Assembly (NCBI RefSeq): GCF_010747475.1
Contig: NZ_VSLZ01000007.1
Coordinates: 124,001 to 188,000, forward strand
DNA: 64,000 bases
Origin: Halorussus sp. MSC15.2
Lineage (GTDB): Archaea > Halobacteriota > Halobacteria > Halobacteriales > Haladaptataceae
Reading direction: 5' to 3'
The first letter of the stretch is position 1. The number at the start of each line of letters is the position of its first letter. The notes below the pieces were generated by a model. That model made no database searches. It was given only the letters and a program-made list of their open reading frames with translations, and was not told the DNA's origin. Position numbers and translations under genes: made by a program. Of the stretch, positions 45,198 to 54,673 are shown in pieces.

Positions 45198-48023
45198 TCA
45201 CACCTCGGTGTCGGCCGCGGCCACGACGTTGGTGTCGCTGGTACCCGACAGTTGGACCCACGTTTCGCCGCCGTCGGCGGAGACCTGCACCGGGCCGAAC
45301 GCGTAGGCGTTCGAGAGGTCGGCGGAGTCGGGCGCTTCCGCGAAGTAGGTCGCCGACACGCTGTTGCCCGCGCCGAGGTAGACGTACTGGGCGTCGCCCG
45401 CCCGCTCGACGCGGTTCACGTCGTCGCTCTGTTCCTCCAGCACGTTCCACTCGCTCGGCACCGCGTCACGGACTTCGACCGCCTCGCTGGCCTCGGTCGA
45501 GATGTCCACCCGATTCGTCTGTCCGCCCGTGAACGCGTCGCCGTCGTCGCTCCGCGCACCCGCCGCGACGAACCCCTGCACGGTCGCCGTCGAGAGGTCG
45601 AAGTGGACCTGCACGTCGTCGCCGTTGACGACGCCCGGAACGTTCACCAGTTTGGCGACGACGTAGTAGACGCCGCCGGAGTCGGTGGTGAAAGTCGCGG
45701 TGGGACTGCCTTCGAGACCCTGCGCTCGCGCGACGACGTTCGGTTCGCCGTTCGCGGCGGGGTTCTCGGCGTCGTAGACGTAGAGGTCCACGTGGGGGTT
45801 GCCCTTCGCCGCACCCTCGTCGCCGCCCGAGAGGTGACTGAAGGAGACGGACGCCTCGTACGTGCCCGGTTCCACGTCGAGGTAGCCTGCCGCGGCGCGC
45901 TCGTCGTCGGGGACGTTCAGGCCCACGACCTCCGCGGACGCGCCCCCGAGCGCGAGTTCGCGGGTCGCGGCGTCGATGGCGGGTCCGGGGTTCACCCGTC
46001 CGAAGCCCTCGTAGGGGTCCCGGCCGCCGAAGTCGTACGTCGGGGTCTTCGCGCGGTGGTAGGGGGCCGCGGTGAAAGCCGTCTCGGTCGCGGTGGCCAG
46101 CAGTGTCTGCTTGAGGCGCATCACGTCGTCGAACCCGGACTCGGCGGGCGCGGGGAGCGAAATCGCGCCGGGCGCGTCCTCCTCCATCGCCTGCGCGACC
46201 AGCCCCGAGACGCCGGTCGCGTAGGGCGAGGCCATCGAAGTCCCCGCCTTCCCGGTGTAGTCCCGAACTGCGGGTTGTTCGTCTCCGGGCGTGTCGGCTC
46301 GTCCGGCCTTCGCCGCGTTGGCGGGGTCGGTGACGGTCCCGCCGGGCGCGGTCAGGTCCGGTTTCATGTACGCACCACCCTCGTCTTCGTCCACTGCACC
46401 GATGCCGCCCGACGAGTAGCCCGAGATGCCGTCCAGCGGCCCGGTCGCGGCCACCGAAATCGCCTCGTCGGCCACCGCGGGCGACCCGTTCCCGTTCACC
46501 GGGGTCGCGGCGTTTCCGGCGGCCGCACAGGTCAGGATGCCACCTTCGGTGACGTCCCGTATCGTCGCCGGAATCCGGTCGAGGGTGCCGGCGGCCGCGC
46601 CGAGCGGCAGGCCGCCGACGTAGCCCCACGACATGTTCACGGTGCGTATATTGAACGTGTCCGCGAACTGCTCGGCCAGTCGGCCGAGGTCCTCGGTCGG
46701 GGCCGAGAGTCCCTGCAGGCAGACGATGCTCTGGTCGGGCGCGAGTCCGGCGTGGAATCCGGCGTCACCCGATTCGTCGCGCTCGCCCACCGTCCGTTCG
46801 GGGTCGCGAAACGCGCCGACCGCGACCTCCTCGACGTAGGCCGCCGTGACTTGTTCGCCCTCGGCGGTCTCGACGTAGACGGTGTACGTTCCGGTCTGCT
46901 CTGCGGGGGTCTCCACGACGTTGTTGTCCCACTCGCTGGCGTCGTCAGTGGCGGTCGAACTGTCGAGCGTCTCGCCGTCCGGTCCCTCGATGCGCATTCG
47001 GACGAGGTCGCCGTACGCCGACCCGAAGACCCCGGTCCCCGCCTCGGTCTCGACCTCGTAACTAAGCGTCCCGTTCGTCACCTCCGAGAGCGCGGTTCTG
47101 GGGGTCTCGTGCTGGACGGAGTCGGCGTCCACGGCGCTCGCACGGCCCGTCCCCGCCATGATAGACGAGCAGTGCGACCCGTGGCCGTCGGGGTCGCGGG
47201 GCTTCTTCCGGTAGCCGTACCGCGACCCGGGGTCGTACCAGCCGACCGCCTTCGGGGTGTCCGGGGTTGGTTCACCGCCGGTTCCCTCGAAGACCACGCC
47301 GTCGTCGTACGTCTTGACGGTGCCCGTCACGCGGTAGTAGTCCGCCGATATCTCGTAGCTCGTCGTGGTGTTGACGTCCGCCTCCACGGCGAACCGATAC
47401 CGGCGCTCGTTCTCCACGGGCGCGACCAGTTTCTCGGGCAAACTCCCGGTCGCGCTCCGAGTCACGGTCTCCCAATGGCCGTTCACGTACTCGTCCAGTC
47501 GGAACTCCAAGTCGTTGCTGGCGTCGGCGTTGGGAGACCACGAGAGTTCCGCGTCGATTTCGTCTACGCCGCCGGGCGCGGTGAACTCGTGGGACGCCTC
47601 CTCGCCGGTGGCGAAGCTTCCCGGACCCATCGTGGCCGAGAACGACTCGCCGTCGTCGGTCTCCGTTCTGGACGCGGTGTTGTCCTCTGGTTTCGTCAGC
47701 TTCAGTTCGCCGTCCTCGACGAAGGCCGTCACGCCGTTCCACGGGCCGAGGTCGGGATGGCGGGTGTCCTGTCCGGAGTCGGTCAGCGCGAGCGTCCGGT
47801 CGGGTCTACCGCGGTAGCCTCGGTCCCACGCGTGCTGGGCCTCACGCGCCCGCCAGTTCCGGAATCGCCCGGCGAATCCCTCGCCCGCGGTCGCCTCGCC
47901 GACGCCGAGACCGACCGGGCCGGACGCCGCGGCCAGCCCGGCCGCTTTGACCAAGGTCCGCCGCCGGATACCGGAGTCGTTCTCGCTCGATTCGTCGTCG
48001 TCTGTCGAGTTCTCTGGGTTCAT
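45198..48023 (-). CDS. Large Tat-exported S8 serine protease with inserted beta domains
   Basis: A 941-residue subtilase, much longer than standard halolysins. Tat signal IRRRTLVKAAGLAAAS; Asp in LALTDSGQDTRHPDLG (near residue 80); His in PDGHGSHCSSIMAG (near residue 278), separated from the Asp by roughly 190 residues of beta-sandwich; Ser in TGKAGTSMASPYATGVSGL (near residue 590). The C-terminal 300 residues are further beta domains with VSFSHLSGGDEG and YFAEAPDS. All three catalytic residues are present, so it is probably active. The long insert between Asp and His is unusual and may recognise substrate. Confidence 0.93.
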   Translation of the reverse strand: MNPENSTDDDESSENDSGIRRRTLVKAAGLAAASGPVGLGVGEATAGEGFAGRFRNWRAREAQHAWDRGYRGRPDRTLALTDSGQDTRHPDLGPWNGVTAFVEDGELKLTKPEDNTASRTETDDGESFSATMGPGSFATGEEASHEFTAPGGVDEIDAELSWSPNADASNDLEFRLDEYVNGHWETVTRSATGSLPEKLVAPVENERRYRFAVEADVNTTTSYEISADYYRVTGTVKTYDDGVVFEGTGGEPTPDTPKAVGWYDPGSRYGYRKKPRDPDGHGSHCSSIMAGTGRASAVDADSVQHETPRTALSEVTNGTLSYEVETEAGTGVFGSAYGDLVRMRIEGPDGETLDSSTATDDASEWDNNVVETPAEQTGTYTVYVETAEGEQVTAAYVEEVAVGAFRDPERTVGERDESGDAGFHAGLAPDQSIVCLQGLSAPTEDLGRLAEQFADTFNIRTVNMSWGYVGGLPLGAAAGTLDRIPATIRDVTEGGILTCAAAGNAATPVNGNGSPAVADEAISVAATGPLDGISGYSSGGIGAVDEDEGGAYMKPDLTAPGGTVTDPANAAKAGRADTPGDEQPAVRDYTGKAGTSMASPYATGVSGLVAQAMEEDAPGAISLPAPAESGFDDVMRLKQTLLATATETAFTAAPYHRAKTPTYDFGGRDPYEGFGRVNPGPAIDAATRELALGGASAEVVGLNVPDDERAAAGYLDVEPGTYEASVSFSHLSGGDEGAAKGNPHVDLYVYDAENPAANGEPNVVARAQGLEGSPTATFTTDSGGVYYVVAKLVNVPGVVNGDDVQVHFDLSTATVQGFVAAGARSDDGDAFTGGQTNRVDISTEASEAVEVRDAVPSEWNVLEEQSDDVNRVERAGDAQYVYLGAGNSVSATYFAEAPDSADLSNAYAFGPVQVSADGGETWVQLSGTSDTNVVAAADTEV

Positions 48024-48183
48024 CTGAACTACCTCGCCGTGGTTCGACCCACGCGGAATCAGAGAAAACCACTTTTGACAAAACCGTCCAAGGGTGGTAT
48101 CTCAACCGGCACTCGGATTAAATGGGTTACGTTAATCGAGCGTATTTTTAACCCGCGACCCGAACGACGACACATCGAACTGC

Positions 48184-49706
48184 ATGGTCCGACGGACCGT
48201 CCGAATCGCACTCGTCGCTCTCGCCGTCCTCTCGGTCGCCGGACTTCCGACTCTCGGTCTCGGGGTAGATACCGACGGTGTGACCGGCCAAGCGGCGGCT
48301 TCAGGGCCACTCACTACGACGGAACTCCTCACCACGTCGGTTCTTCCCACCACGACCGAGGTGGTCCCGACGACAACGACGACAACGACGACAACGATGA
48401 CAACGACGACAACGACGACAGAGACCACGCCGACGACGACAGAGACCGCGACGGACCGACCGCCAACCGACGCGACGACCGTCGAGGTCCCGAACGAATC
48501 CGGGGCAGTGACGAACGCGACCGGTGAGGTCGCGGACGCGACGGCTGAGACCGACGGTCCGACGACTGCCAACGGAGCGGTGACGAACGTGACCGACGAC
48601 CCGACGAACGCGACCGGCGCGGTACCGAATCGGACCGACGAGGTGCTGACCGCGACCGACCGCGTGACGAACGACACTCGCGACGTCCTCGTGACCGCCT
48701 CGGACGCGCGACCGACACGAGTTCCGTCTCGACTGTTGAAACTTCGACCCGCCTCCTACTCTCCTCCTCGTCGTCGCTGGTCGATACCGCCGGGGATTCG
48801 CTCGACGAGGAAGAGACGGCCAGCGATGCGACGACCGGGTCATCGTCCCCCGACGCGCCGTCTGACCGGGACGGCGACGGAACGACCCCGGCGAGCGAAG
48901 CGACGGTCACCACCGTCAGAGACGCTCCGGCGGTCACTGCGAGCGCGTCGGCCGGGAGCGGCGGACCCACGAACGGCGAGAGACCCAGAACCGGTTCCCA
49001 ACCGCTCGTCGGCGTCGGGACGCTAACCGCGGCCGCGCTACTCCCGCACCTCGCGGACGGACTCGCGGTGGCCGGGAACGCGGGACTCGCTTCGGCGTCG
49101 TCGGCTGTCGTCGCCCCGACCGCGGGGATTCGCCGGAGACTGCGAAGCCGATTCGACCGTCTCTGGCGCTTGCTCGCCCCGTTCAGGTACAGCCGTTGGG
49201 ACGACTCGGACCCGCTTGACCACGAGGGCCGCGAGGCGCTCTACGAGACCATCGAGCGCTCGCCCGGCGCGTACCTGTCGGCGGTCTGCGAGTCGGCCGA
49301 CGTGCCGGTCTCGACCGCCCGTCATCACCTCGACGTTCTCGAAGACGAGGGGCTGGTTACGACCGTCAAGGTCCGCGGCAAGCGCCGGTTCTACCCGGGC
49401 CGCGCCGAGGACGCGGAACTGGTCGCGGCGCTGGAGGACGAGGGGACCGCGCCGGTCCTCCGCGCGCTCGGTCGCCTCGGGGACTCCCACGGCGGCCGCC
49501 TCGCCGACGAACTCGACCGCGACCCCAGCACGGTCTCCCACCACCTCTCTCGCCTCGAAGACGCCGGACTGGTCGAGCGCGAGCGAGAGGGTCGGGCGGT
49601 CGTGAACCGACTCTCGCCGGAGGTTCGCGGGGTGCTTCGCGGGGACGAGGAGACCGGCGACGAGGAGACCGACACCGAGTCCGAGGCTTCGGCGATTGCG
49701 GACTGA
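48184..49706 (+). pseudogene. Membrane-anchored tandem winged-helix regulator with Thr-rich ectodomain, split by a 1-nt frameshift
   Basis: Start MVRRTVRIALVALAVLS is a signal/anchor, then a Thr run (17 codons), many N-glycosylation-like NAT/NDT sites, and a shift near 48706-48709. Restoring one G (GCGGCG in place of GCGCG) joins it to an acidic Ser/Thr linker, a membrane helix (VGVGTLTAAALLPHLAD), a second hydrophobic stretch and, inside the cell, two winged-helix domains: ALYETIERSPGAYLSAVCESADVP with TARHHLDVLEDEGLV, and VLRALGRLGDS with STVSHHLSRLEDAGLV. Total about 507 residues. A sensor outside with a DNA-binding end inside is an attractive one-component signalling design; ligand and targets unknown. 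Confidence 0.8.
48370..48420 (+). repeat. Trinucleotide-type Thr-codon microsatellite (9-nt unit ACGACAACG)
   Basis: About 17 codons alternating ACG and ACA with one ATG, giving a Thr run with a single Met. The exact 9-nt periodicity makes replication slippage in multiples of 3 or 9 nt likely, altering ectodomain length without shifting frame. Confidence 0.75.
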
Positions 49707-49731
49707 CGGAAACGTCCTCCGATGGGAACGA

Positions 49732-50907
49732 CTACCCGAGGTCGAACATCTCGGCGGCCTGCGCCATGTCCTTGTCGCCCCGACCGCTCAGGTTCACCAG
49801 AATCACGTCGTCCTCGTCCATGTCGGCGGCGAGTTCTCGCGCCAGCGCTATCGCGTGGCTGGACTCCAGCGCGGGGATGATGCCCTCCAGTTCCGAGAGC
49901 GTCCGGAACGCGTCGAGGGCCGCGTCGTCTTCGACGGCGCGGTAGTCACACCGGCCGACCGCGCGGAACATGGCGTGTTCCGGGCCGACCGCGGGGTAGT
50001 CCAGTCCGGCGGACACCGAGTGGACTTCGGTGTCCTCGTCGAGCGTGCGAGTCTTCATTCCGTGCATCACGCCGTCCTCGCCCTCCGACAGGGGCGCGGC
50101 GTGCTTGCCCGACCCCTCGCCCTCGCCGCCGCCCTCCGCGCCGTAGAACTCCACGCTGTCGTCGTCCCGGAAGGCGTGGAACAGGCCGATGGCGTTCGAC
50201 CCGCCGCCGACGCAGGCGACCGCGGCGTCGGGGAGTCGCCCCGCTTTCTCCCGAATCTGGTCGCGGGCCTCGCGGCCGATGACCGACTGGAACTCCCTGA
50301 CCATCCGCGGGAAGGGGTCCGGCCCGACCGCGGACCCGACGAGGTAGTGAGTGTCCGCGACGTTCCCGGCGAAGTCTTCGAGCGCGGCGTCCACCGCGTC
50401 GGCGAGACCCGACCCGCCGCGAGTGACCTCGTTGACCTCCGCGCCCAGCAGGCGCATCCGGAAGACGTTCATCTGCTGGCGCTCGGCGTCCTTCTTCCCC
50501 ATGTAAATCTCGGTCTCGATGCCCAGCAGCGCGCCGACCATCGCGGTGGCGACCCCGTGCTGGCCGGCCCCGGTTTCGGCGATGAGTCGGTTCTTCCCGG
50601 CCTCCTCCGCGAGGATGGCCTGTCCGAGGCAGTTGTTTATCTTGTGCGCGCCGCCGTGGAGAAGGTCCTCGCGCTTGAGGTAAATCTGCGCGCCGAACTC
50701 CTCGGACGGGCGCTCGGCGTGGAAGAGCGGCGTCGGTCGCCCCGCGAAGTCTTCGAGGTAGTTCCGGAACCGCCGACGGAATCGGTCGGTGTCGTGAATC
50801 TCGTCGAACGCCCGCGACAACTGTTCGAGCGGTTCTTCGAGCGGTTCGGGGACGTGTCGCCCGCCGAACCCCTCGAAGTTCCCGGTCTGCGTGTCTTCGT
50901 CTGGCAT
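49732..50907 (-). CDS. trpB: Tryptophan synthase beta chain, stand-alone
   Basis: A 391-residue PLP enzyme condensing indole with serine. The PLP lysine lies in LLHGGAHKINNCLGQ, the phosphate loop in CVGGGSNAIGLFH, and catalytic Glu in ETGAGQHGVATA. An acidic insert EGGGEGEGSGKHAAPL occurs in the usual variable region. No trpA or trpC is adjacent, whereas haloarchaea usually have a trpCBA cluster, so this is either a second TrpB for salvage of indole or the trp genes are scattered in this strain. Sequence features place it with the regular TrpB1 type rather than the longer TrpB2. Confidence 0.94.
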   Translation of the reverse strand: MPDEDTQTGNFEGFGGRHVPEPLEEPLEQLSRAFDEIHDTDRFRRRFRNYLEDFAGRPTPLFHAERPSEEFGAQIYLKREDLLHGGAHKINNCLGQAILAEEAGKNRLIAETGAGQHGVATAMVGALLGIETEIYMGKKDAERQQMNVFRMRLLGAEVNEVTRGGSGLADAVDAALEDFAGNVADTHYLVGSAVGPDPFPRMVREFQSVIGREARDQIREKAGRLPDAAVACVGGGSNAIGLFHAFRDDDSVEFYGAEGGGEGEGSGKHAAPLSEGEDGVMHGMKTRTLDEDTEVHSVSAGLDYPAVGPEHAMFRAVGRCDYRAVEDDAALDAFRTLSELEGIIPALESSHAIALARELAADMDEDDVILVNLSGRGDKDMAQAAEMFDLG

Positions 50908-51110
50908 GAATCCTGAATTCTCACCGAGTTACATAAATCTTCAGCGCACTCGCGTCTGAGACGCTCCTTTCCGGTCCCATCAGTTTAGAGGAGGTTCGGC
51001 CCGCGGACTATTCGGACGCTCGTGCAGCGGTTGCGGTCCGGGTCTCGCGCTCCGCGATGCGAGAAACGTCGAGCAGAAAACATACATCCGCCACGCGGGA
51101 AGCCGACCGC

Positions 51111-51503
51111 ATGAACCGGCGTCTCAGTTCGCTACTTGCCCTCACGTTCCTGCTCGTCACTGCCGGATGCGCGGGGTCGGTCGGCAGTTCCCCCGCCGGA
51201 GGCGAGGGGGAGTTCCACGCGGTCGTGGTCGAGGAAGCGCCGCCGAACGCGACCGTCCTCGCGTCCGACGACCCGCGAGTCGAGGCGAACGAGTACCTCC
51301 GGCGGGCGGTTCGCAGGGCCGCCGCGAACGGGTCGGACTCCGTCGTCACGGTTCCGGAGGCGGACGTGGAGCGAACGAAGGACGATGTGGCCGCGTTGCC
51401 GACGTACACCCTGAACCAATCGAGTTCGGCCGAGCACCGATGGGGCCACTACGTTCGCCACGACGGGACCGTGGTCAACGTCCAGTTCGTCGTGCTGGAC
51501 TGA
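51111..51503 (+). CDS. Small lipoprotein, unknown function
   Basis: A 130-residue exported lipoprotein. Signal MNRRLSSLLALTFLLVTAGC with lipidated Cys20 (same LLVTAGC lipobox as the SIMPL lipoprotein). The mature part has VVVEEAPPNATVLASDDPRV, RRAVRRAAANGSDSV and ends GHYVRHDGTVVNVQFVVLD. No known domain. Ends 4 nt before the convergent FAD oxidoreductase stop. ATG 51111 puts the lipobox at the normal depth. Confidence 0.72.
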   Translation: MNRRLSSLLALTFLLVTAGCAGSVGSSPAGGEGEFHAVVVEEAPPNATVLASDDPRVEANEYLRRAVRRAAANGSDSVVTVPEADVERTKDDVAALPTYTLNQSSSAEHRWGHYVRHDGTVVNVQFVVLD

Positions 51504-51507
51504 CGGG

Positions 51508-52662
51508 TTACGCCACGTTGCGCTCCTCGACCAACTCTCCCGACTCGAACCGCTCGCTCCCCAGCGCCGAGACGTCCACCAGCGACGCCTCGCCGTCGAA
51601 CACCAACTCGGCGACTATCTGCCCCGTCGCGGGCGCGTGCTGGAAGCCGTGGCCCGAGAAGCCCACGGCCTGCACGAACCCCGGGACGGTCTCTTCGAGT
51701 ATCGGGTGATGGTCGGGCGTGACGGCGTAGAGTCCGGCCCACCCCCGGCGAATCTCGGAGTCGGGACCGAAGTACGTCGCGCAGTCGCCGGCGCGCTCGA
51801 TGGCCTCGACGGCCCAGTCGAGGTCCGTCTTCCGGTCGAAGCCGTCCGGGTCGGCGTCGGGGTCCGAGACACCCTCGAAGTGCCCCCCGACGAGCGCCGC
51901 GCCGTCGCGCTCGGGTCGGAAGTGCGACCCCCTGTCGAGGTCGATTGTCAGGGGCACGTCCTCGGGGACCGGCGTCTCGGGTTCGACGACGAGAATCTGG
52001 CGGCGCTTGGGCGCGACCGGAATCTCCACGTCGGCCATCGCGGCGACCCGCCGCGCCCACGGTCCGGCGGCGTTGACCACGAAGTCGGTCTCGCGGCGCT
52101 CGTGCCCCTCGACGGTGAGACCGGTCACGCCGTCGCTCTCGCGGTGAATATCGGTCACGACGGTGTCGGTCCGAATCTCGGCCCCGGCGTCGCGGGCCGC
52201 GGCGGCGAACCCCTGTAGCGCGAGGTGCGGGTCGGCGAACCCGTCGGTCGGCGAGTAGGTCGCGGCGACGAACTCGTCGGTGCGGAGACCGGGGCAGTAC
52301 TCGGCGGTCTCCTCGGGGTCGAGCAACTCGCTTGGCACCCCGAGGTCGTTCTGCATGGCGACTTGCTCCTCGAACGCGCGGGCCGTGTCCGCCTCGCGCG
52401 CCGCGAAGAGGTACCCCGACCGCCGGTAGGCGATGTCCGTACCGAACGTCTCCTCGAACGCCTCCCAAACCGCCATGCTCGCCAGCGACAACTCGACGTT
52501 GACGGGCGTCGAGAACTGGGCGCGGATGCCGCCGACGGAGCGCTCGGTGCTGCCGTTCCCGAGCGACCCCTTCTCGTAGACGGTTACGTCGGCCCCGCGC
52601 TCGGCGAGGTAGTGGGCGCTGGCGAGTCCGACGATACCGCCTCCGACGATGGCGACGTTCAT
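51508..52662 (-). CDS. FAD-dependent amine/amino-acid oxidoreductase (DadA/sarcosine oxidase-like)
   Basis: A 384-residue flavoprotein of the D-amino-acid oxidase superfamily. FAD motif GGGIVGLASAHYLAERGADVTVYEKG at the N-terminus; a central substrate region with TVVTDIHRESDGVTGL and NAAGPWARRVAAMADVEIP; C-terminal GFSGHGFQHAPATGQ is the family FAD/substrate closing motif. Substrate could be a D-amino acid, glycine, sarcosine or proline derivative; undetermined. Cytosolic. Confidence 0.88.
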   Translation of the reverse strand: MNVAIVGGGIVGLASAHYLAERGADVTVYEKGSLGNGSTERSVGGIRAQFSTPVNVELSLASMAVWEAFEETFGTDIAYRRSGYLFAAREADTARAFEEQVAMQNDLGVPSELLDPEETAEYCPGLRTDEFVAATYSPTDGFADPHLALQGFAAAARDAGAEIRTDTVVTDIHRESDGVTGLTVEGHERRETDFVVNAAGPWARRVAAMADVEIPVAPKRRQILVVEPETPVPEDVPLTIDLDRGSHFRPERDGAALVGGHFEGVSDPDADPDGFDRKTDLDWAVEAIERAGDCATYFGPDSEIRRGWAGLYAVTPDHHPILEETVPGFVQAVGFSGHGFQHAPATGQIVAELVFDGEASLVDVSALGSERFESGELVEERNVA

Positions 52663-53082
52663 ACCTCCCCGGAGGGCCGCACGCGAGTTAATCGTTACCC
52701 CGTTTCAGGCTCTCCGGAGCGCGCTGTCCCGTCCTCCGTTCGGTTCCGTTGCACCGGGAACGTTCGCCGCGTCGGAGAAGCGAGCGGCCGCTTCGACGGC
52801 GACCCCGCTCCGCCGACTCTCACGTCTTCCGCCGACCGTCGCTGTCTCCCGAACGAAGGCGTCGCTTCGATGGTAATCGCGTGTTAATCGACCGAAAACC
52901 CGTCCTGAACTGAGTCGGCGACCGTTGCAACCAAAGTAGGCCGTCCTTCCCGGGGCGGAACGTTCGTGAACGGACCTGAACGGACGACTACATTATCAGG
53001 GCGTATCGGCAATTCTCGGGTAGCAGAACGCGCCGACGGCGGACGCTCGTCCGCCGAGGGAGACGGGAGACACACTTTCAGG
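52663..53082. other. 420-nt gap, no gene recognised; upstream region of otsA
   Basis: No convincing gene on either strand; possible frames are short and non-acidic. An AT-rich patch near 52990 (ACATTATCAGG) could hold the otsA promoter, but it lies about 90 nt from the otsA start, so otsA may have a leader. The rest looks like ordinary intergenic sequence with no repeats seen. Confidence 0.5.
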
Positions 53083-54630
53083 ATGACAACGAACACGACA
53101 GGGGCGACAATCGAATCGGCCGCCGAGACAGTCGCCGACCTCTGCGAGGACCGCGAACTCGTCGTGGCATCGAACCGCCAACCGTACAGCCACTACTACG
53201 AGGACGGGGACGCCGTCAGCGTGGACCGCCCGGCGGGCGGTCTCACCGCGGCGCTGGACCCCGTGATGCAGGCCGCCGAGGGGACGTGGGTTGCGTGGGG
53301 CGACGGCGACGCCGACCGAGAGGTCGTCGGCCCGGACGACACCGTGGCTGTCCCGCCCGAGGACCCCGCGTACGACCTCGCACGCGTCTGGCTGACAGAC
53401 GAGCAGGTCGAGGGCTACTACCGCGGATACAGCAATCAAGTGCTCTGGCCGCTGTGTCACCTCGACACCGCGAAGATGAACCCTCGCGAGGAGTTCTGGC
53501 GCGAGTACCGCGAGACCAACGCCGACTTCGCCGACGCGATTCTCGACTCGACGGACGGCGCGGGAAGCGACCCCGTAGTCTGGTTTCAGGACTACCACCT
53601 CGCGCTGGCCCCGCGGCGGGTCCGGGACGCCCGGCCCGACGCCTTCCTCGCGCACTTCTGGCACATCCCGTGGCCGTCTCGGGACGTGTTCCGGGCGTGC
53701 CCGCAGTACGAGCAACTGCTCGACGGACTGCTCGCCAACGACCTCGTGGGCTTTCACACCGAGGACTACTGCCGGAACTTCCTCGACTGCGTGGAGGCCG
53801 CGACCGACGCCCGCGTGGACCGGGCCAGCGGTAGCGTCTCGTACCGCGGCCACCGGACCTTCGTGCGGTCGTTCCCGCTCGGCATCGACGCCAGCAGGCA
53901 GGCAGACCTCGCCGAGTCCGACGAGGCCGACGAGTGGTGGGCCGAGTTCCGCGACGCCCACGGTATCGACCCGAGCGACACCCTCGCGGTGGGCGTCGAG
54001 CGCCTCGACTACACCAAGGGCATCGAGCAGCGCCTCGCCGCGCTCGAACGCTTCTGGGCCGACAACCCCGAGCGGCGCGGCGAGTTCACCTACGTCCAGA
54101 AGGGGACCGAGAGCAGGTCGGGCATCGAGGCCTACGACCGACTGCAGGACCGCGTGGCCGCCGAAATCGAGCGCATCAACGACCGGTTCGGCACCGACGA
54201 CTGGACGCCGGTGATATACACGACCGACCACCTCCCCGAGGCGGCCATCGCCGCGCTCTACCGCGAGGCCGACCTCGGTCTCGTGACGCCGGTCCGCGAC
54301 GGGATGAACCTCGTCGCAAAGGAGTACGTCGCGGCCCAGACCCGCGACCCCGGCGTCCTCGTGCTGAGCGAACTCGCGGGCGCGACCGACCAGTTGGGCG
54401 ACGAGGCCGTCCTCGTCCACCCCTACGACACGCCGGGCTTCGCCGACGGCATCGCCGAGGCGCTCTCGCTGTCGCTGGCCGAGCGCCGCACGCGAATCGC
54501 GGACCTCCAGCGCGAGGTCCACGCCAAGGACGTCTACGAGTGGCTCGAATCCACCTTCGAGACCGCCGCCGCCGTCGAACGCGGCCGGCGCTCGCTCCGG
54601 CAGAGCAGACCGAGTCCGACCGACGACTGA
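53083..54630 (+). CDS. otsA: Trehalose-6-phosphate synthase
   Basis: A 515-residue GT20 glucosyltransferase making trehalose-6-phosphate from UDP-glucose and glucose-6-phosphate. Conserved blocks: [55 protein letters not shown] (phosphate-binding) and [18 protein letters not shown]. Forms an operon with otsB 43 nt downstream. In haloarchaea trehalose supplements KCl as an osmolyte at low or fluctuating salt. ATG 53083 ([13 protein letters not shown]) is chosen as it gives the right fold start. Confidence 0.95.
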   Translation: MTTNTTGATIESAAETVADLCEDRELVVASNRQPYSHYYEDGDAVSVDRPAGGLTAALDPVMQAAEGTWVAWGDGDADREVVGPDDTVAVPPEDPAYDLARVWLTDEQVEGYYRGYSNQVLWPLCHLDTAKMNPREEFWREYRETNADFADAILDSTDGAGSDPVVWFQDYHLALAPRRVRDARPDAFLAHFWHIPWPSRDVFRACPQYEQLLDGLLANDLVGFHTEDYCRNFLDCVEAATDARVDRASGSVSYRGHRTFVRSFPLGIDASRQADLAESDEADEWWAEFRDAHGIDPSDTLAVGVERLDYTKGIEQRLAALERFWADNPERRGEFTYVQKGTESRSGIEAYDRLQDRVAAEIERINDRFGTDDWTPVIYTTDHLPEAAIAALYREADLGLVTPVRDGMNLVAKEYVAAQTRDPGVLVLSELAGATDQLGDEAVLVHPYDTPGFADGIAEALSLSLAERRTRIADLQREVHAKDVYEWLESTFETAAAVERGRRSLRQSRPSPTDD

Positions 54631-54673
54631 CGCGGGCGACGACTCGACGCTCGCACGACATCCGCATCCACCG

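Noticed and set aside
45252-48527. A 1091-codon open frame on the plus strand, the longest in the window
   Set aside because: It is antisense to the 941-residue subtilase. The translation is rich in Arg, Val, His and Gly, lacks acidic bias and shows no domain; the subtilase has a full catalytic triad.
48700-48715. Programmed ribosomal frameshifting as an explanation for the split genes
   Set aside because: The five sites share no slippery heptamer or downstream structure and need shifts in both directions; random indels in G/C runs explain them better.
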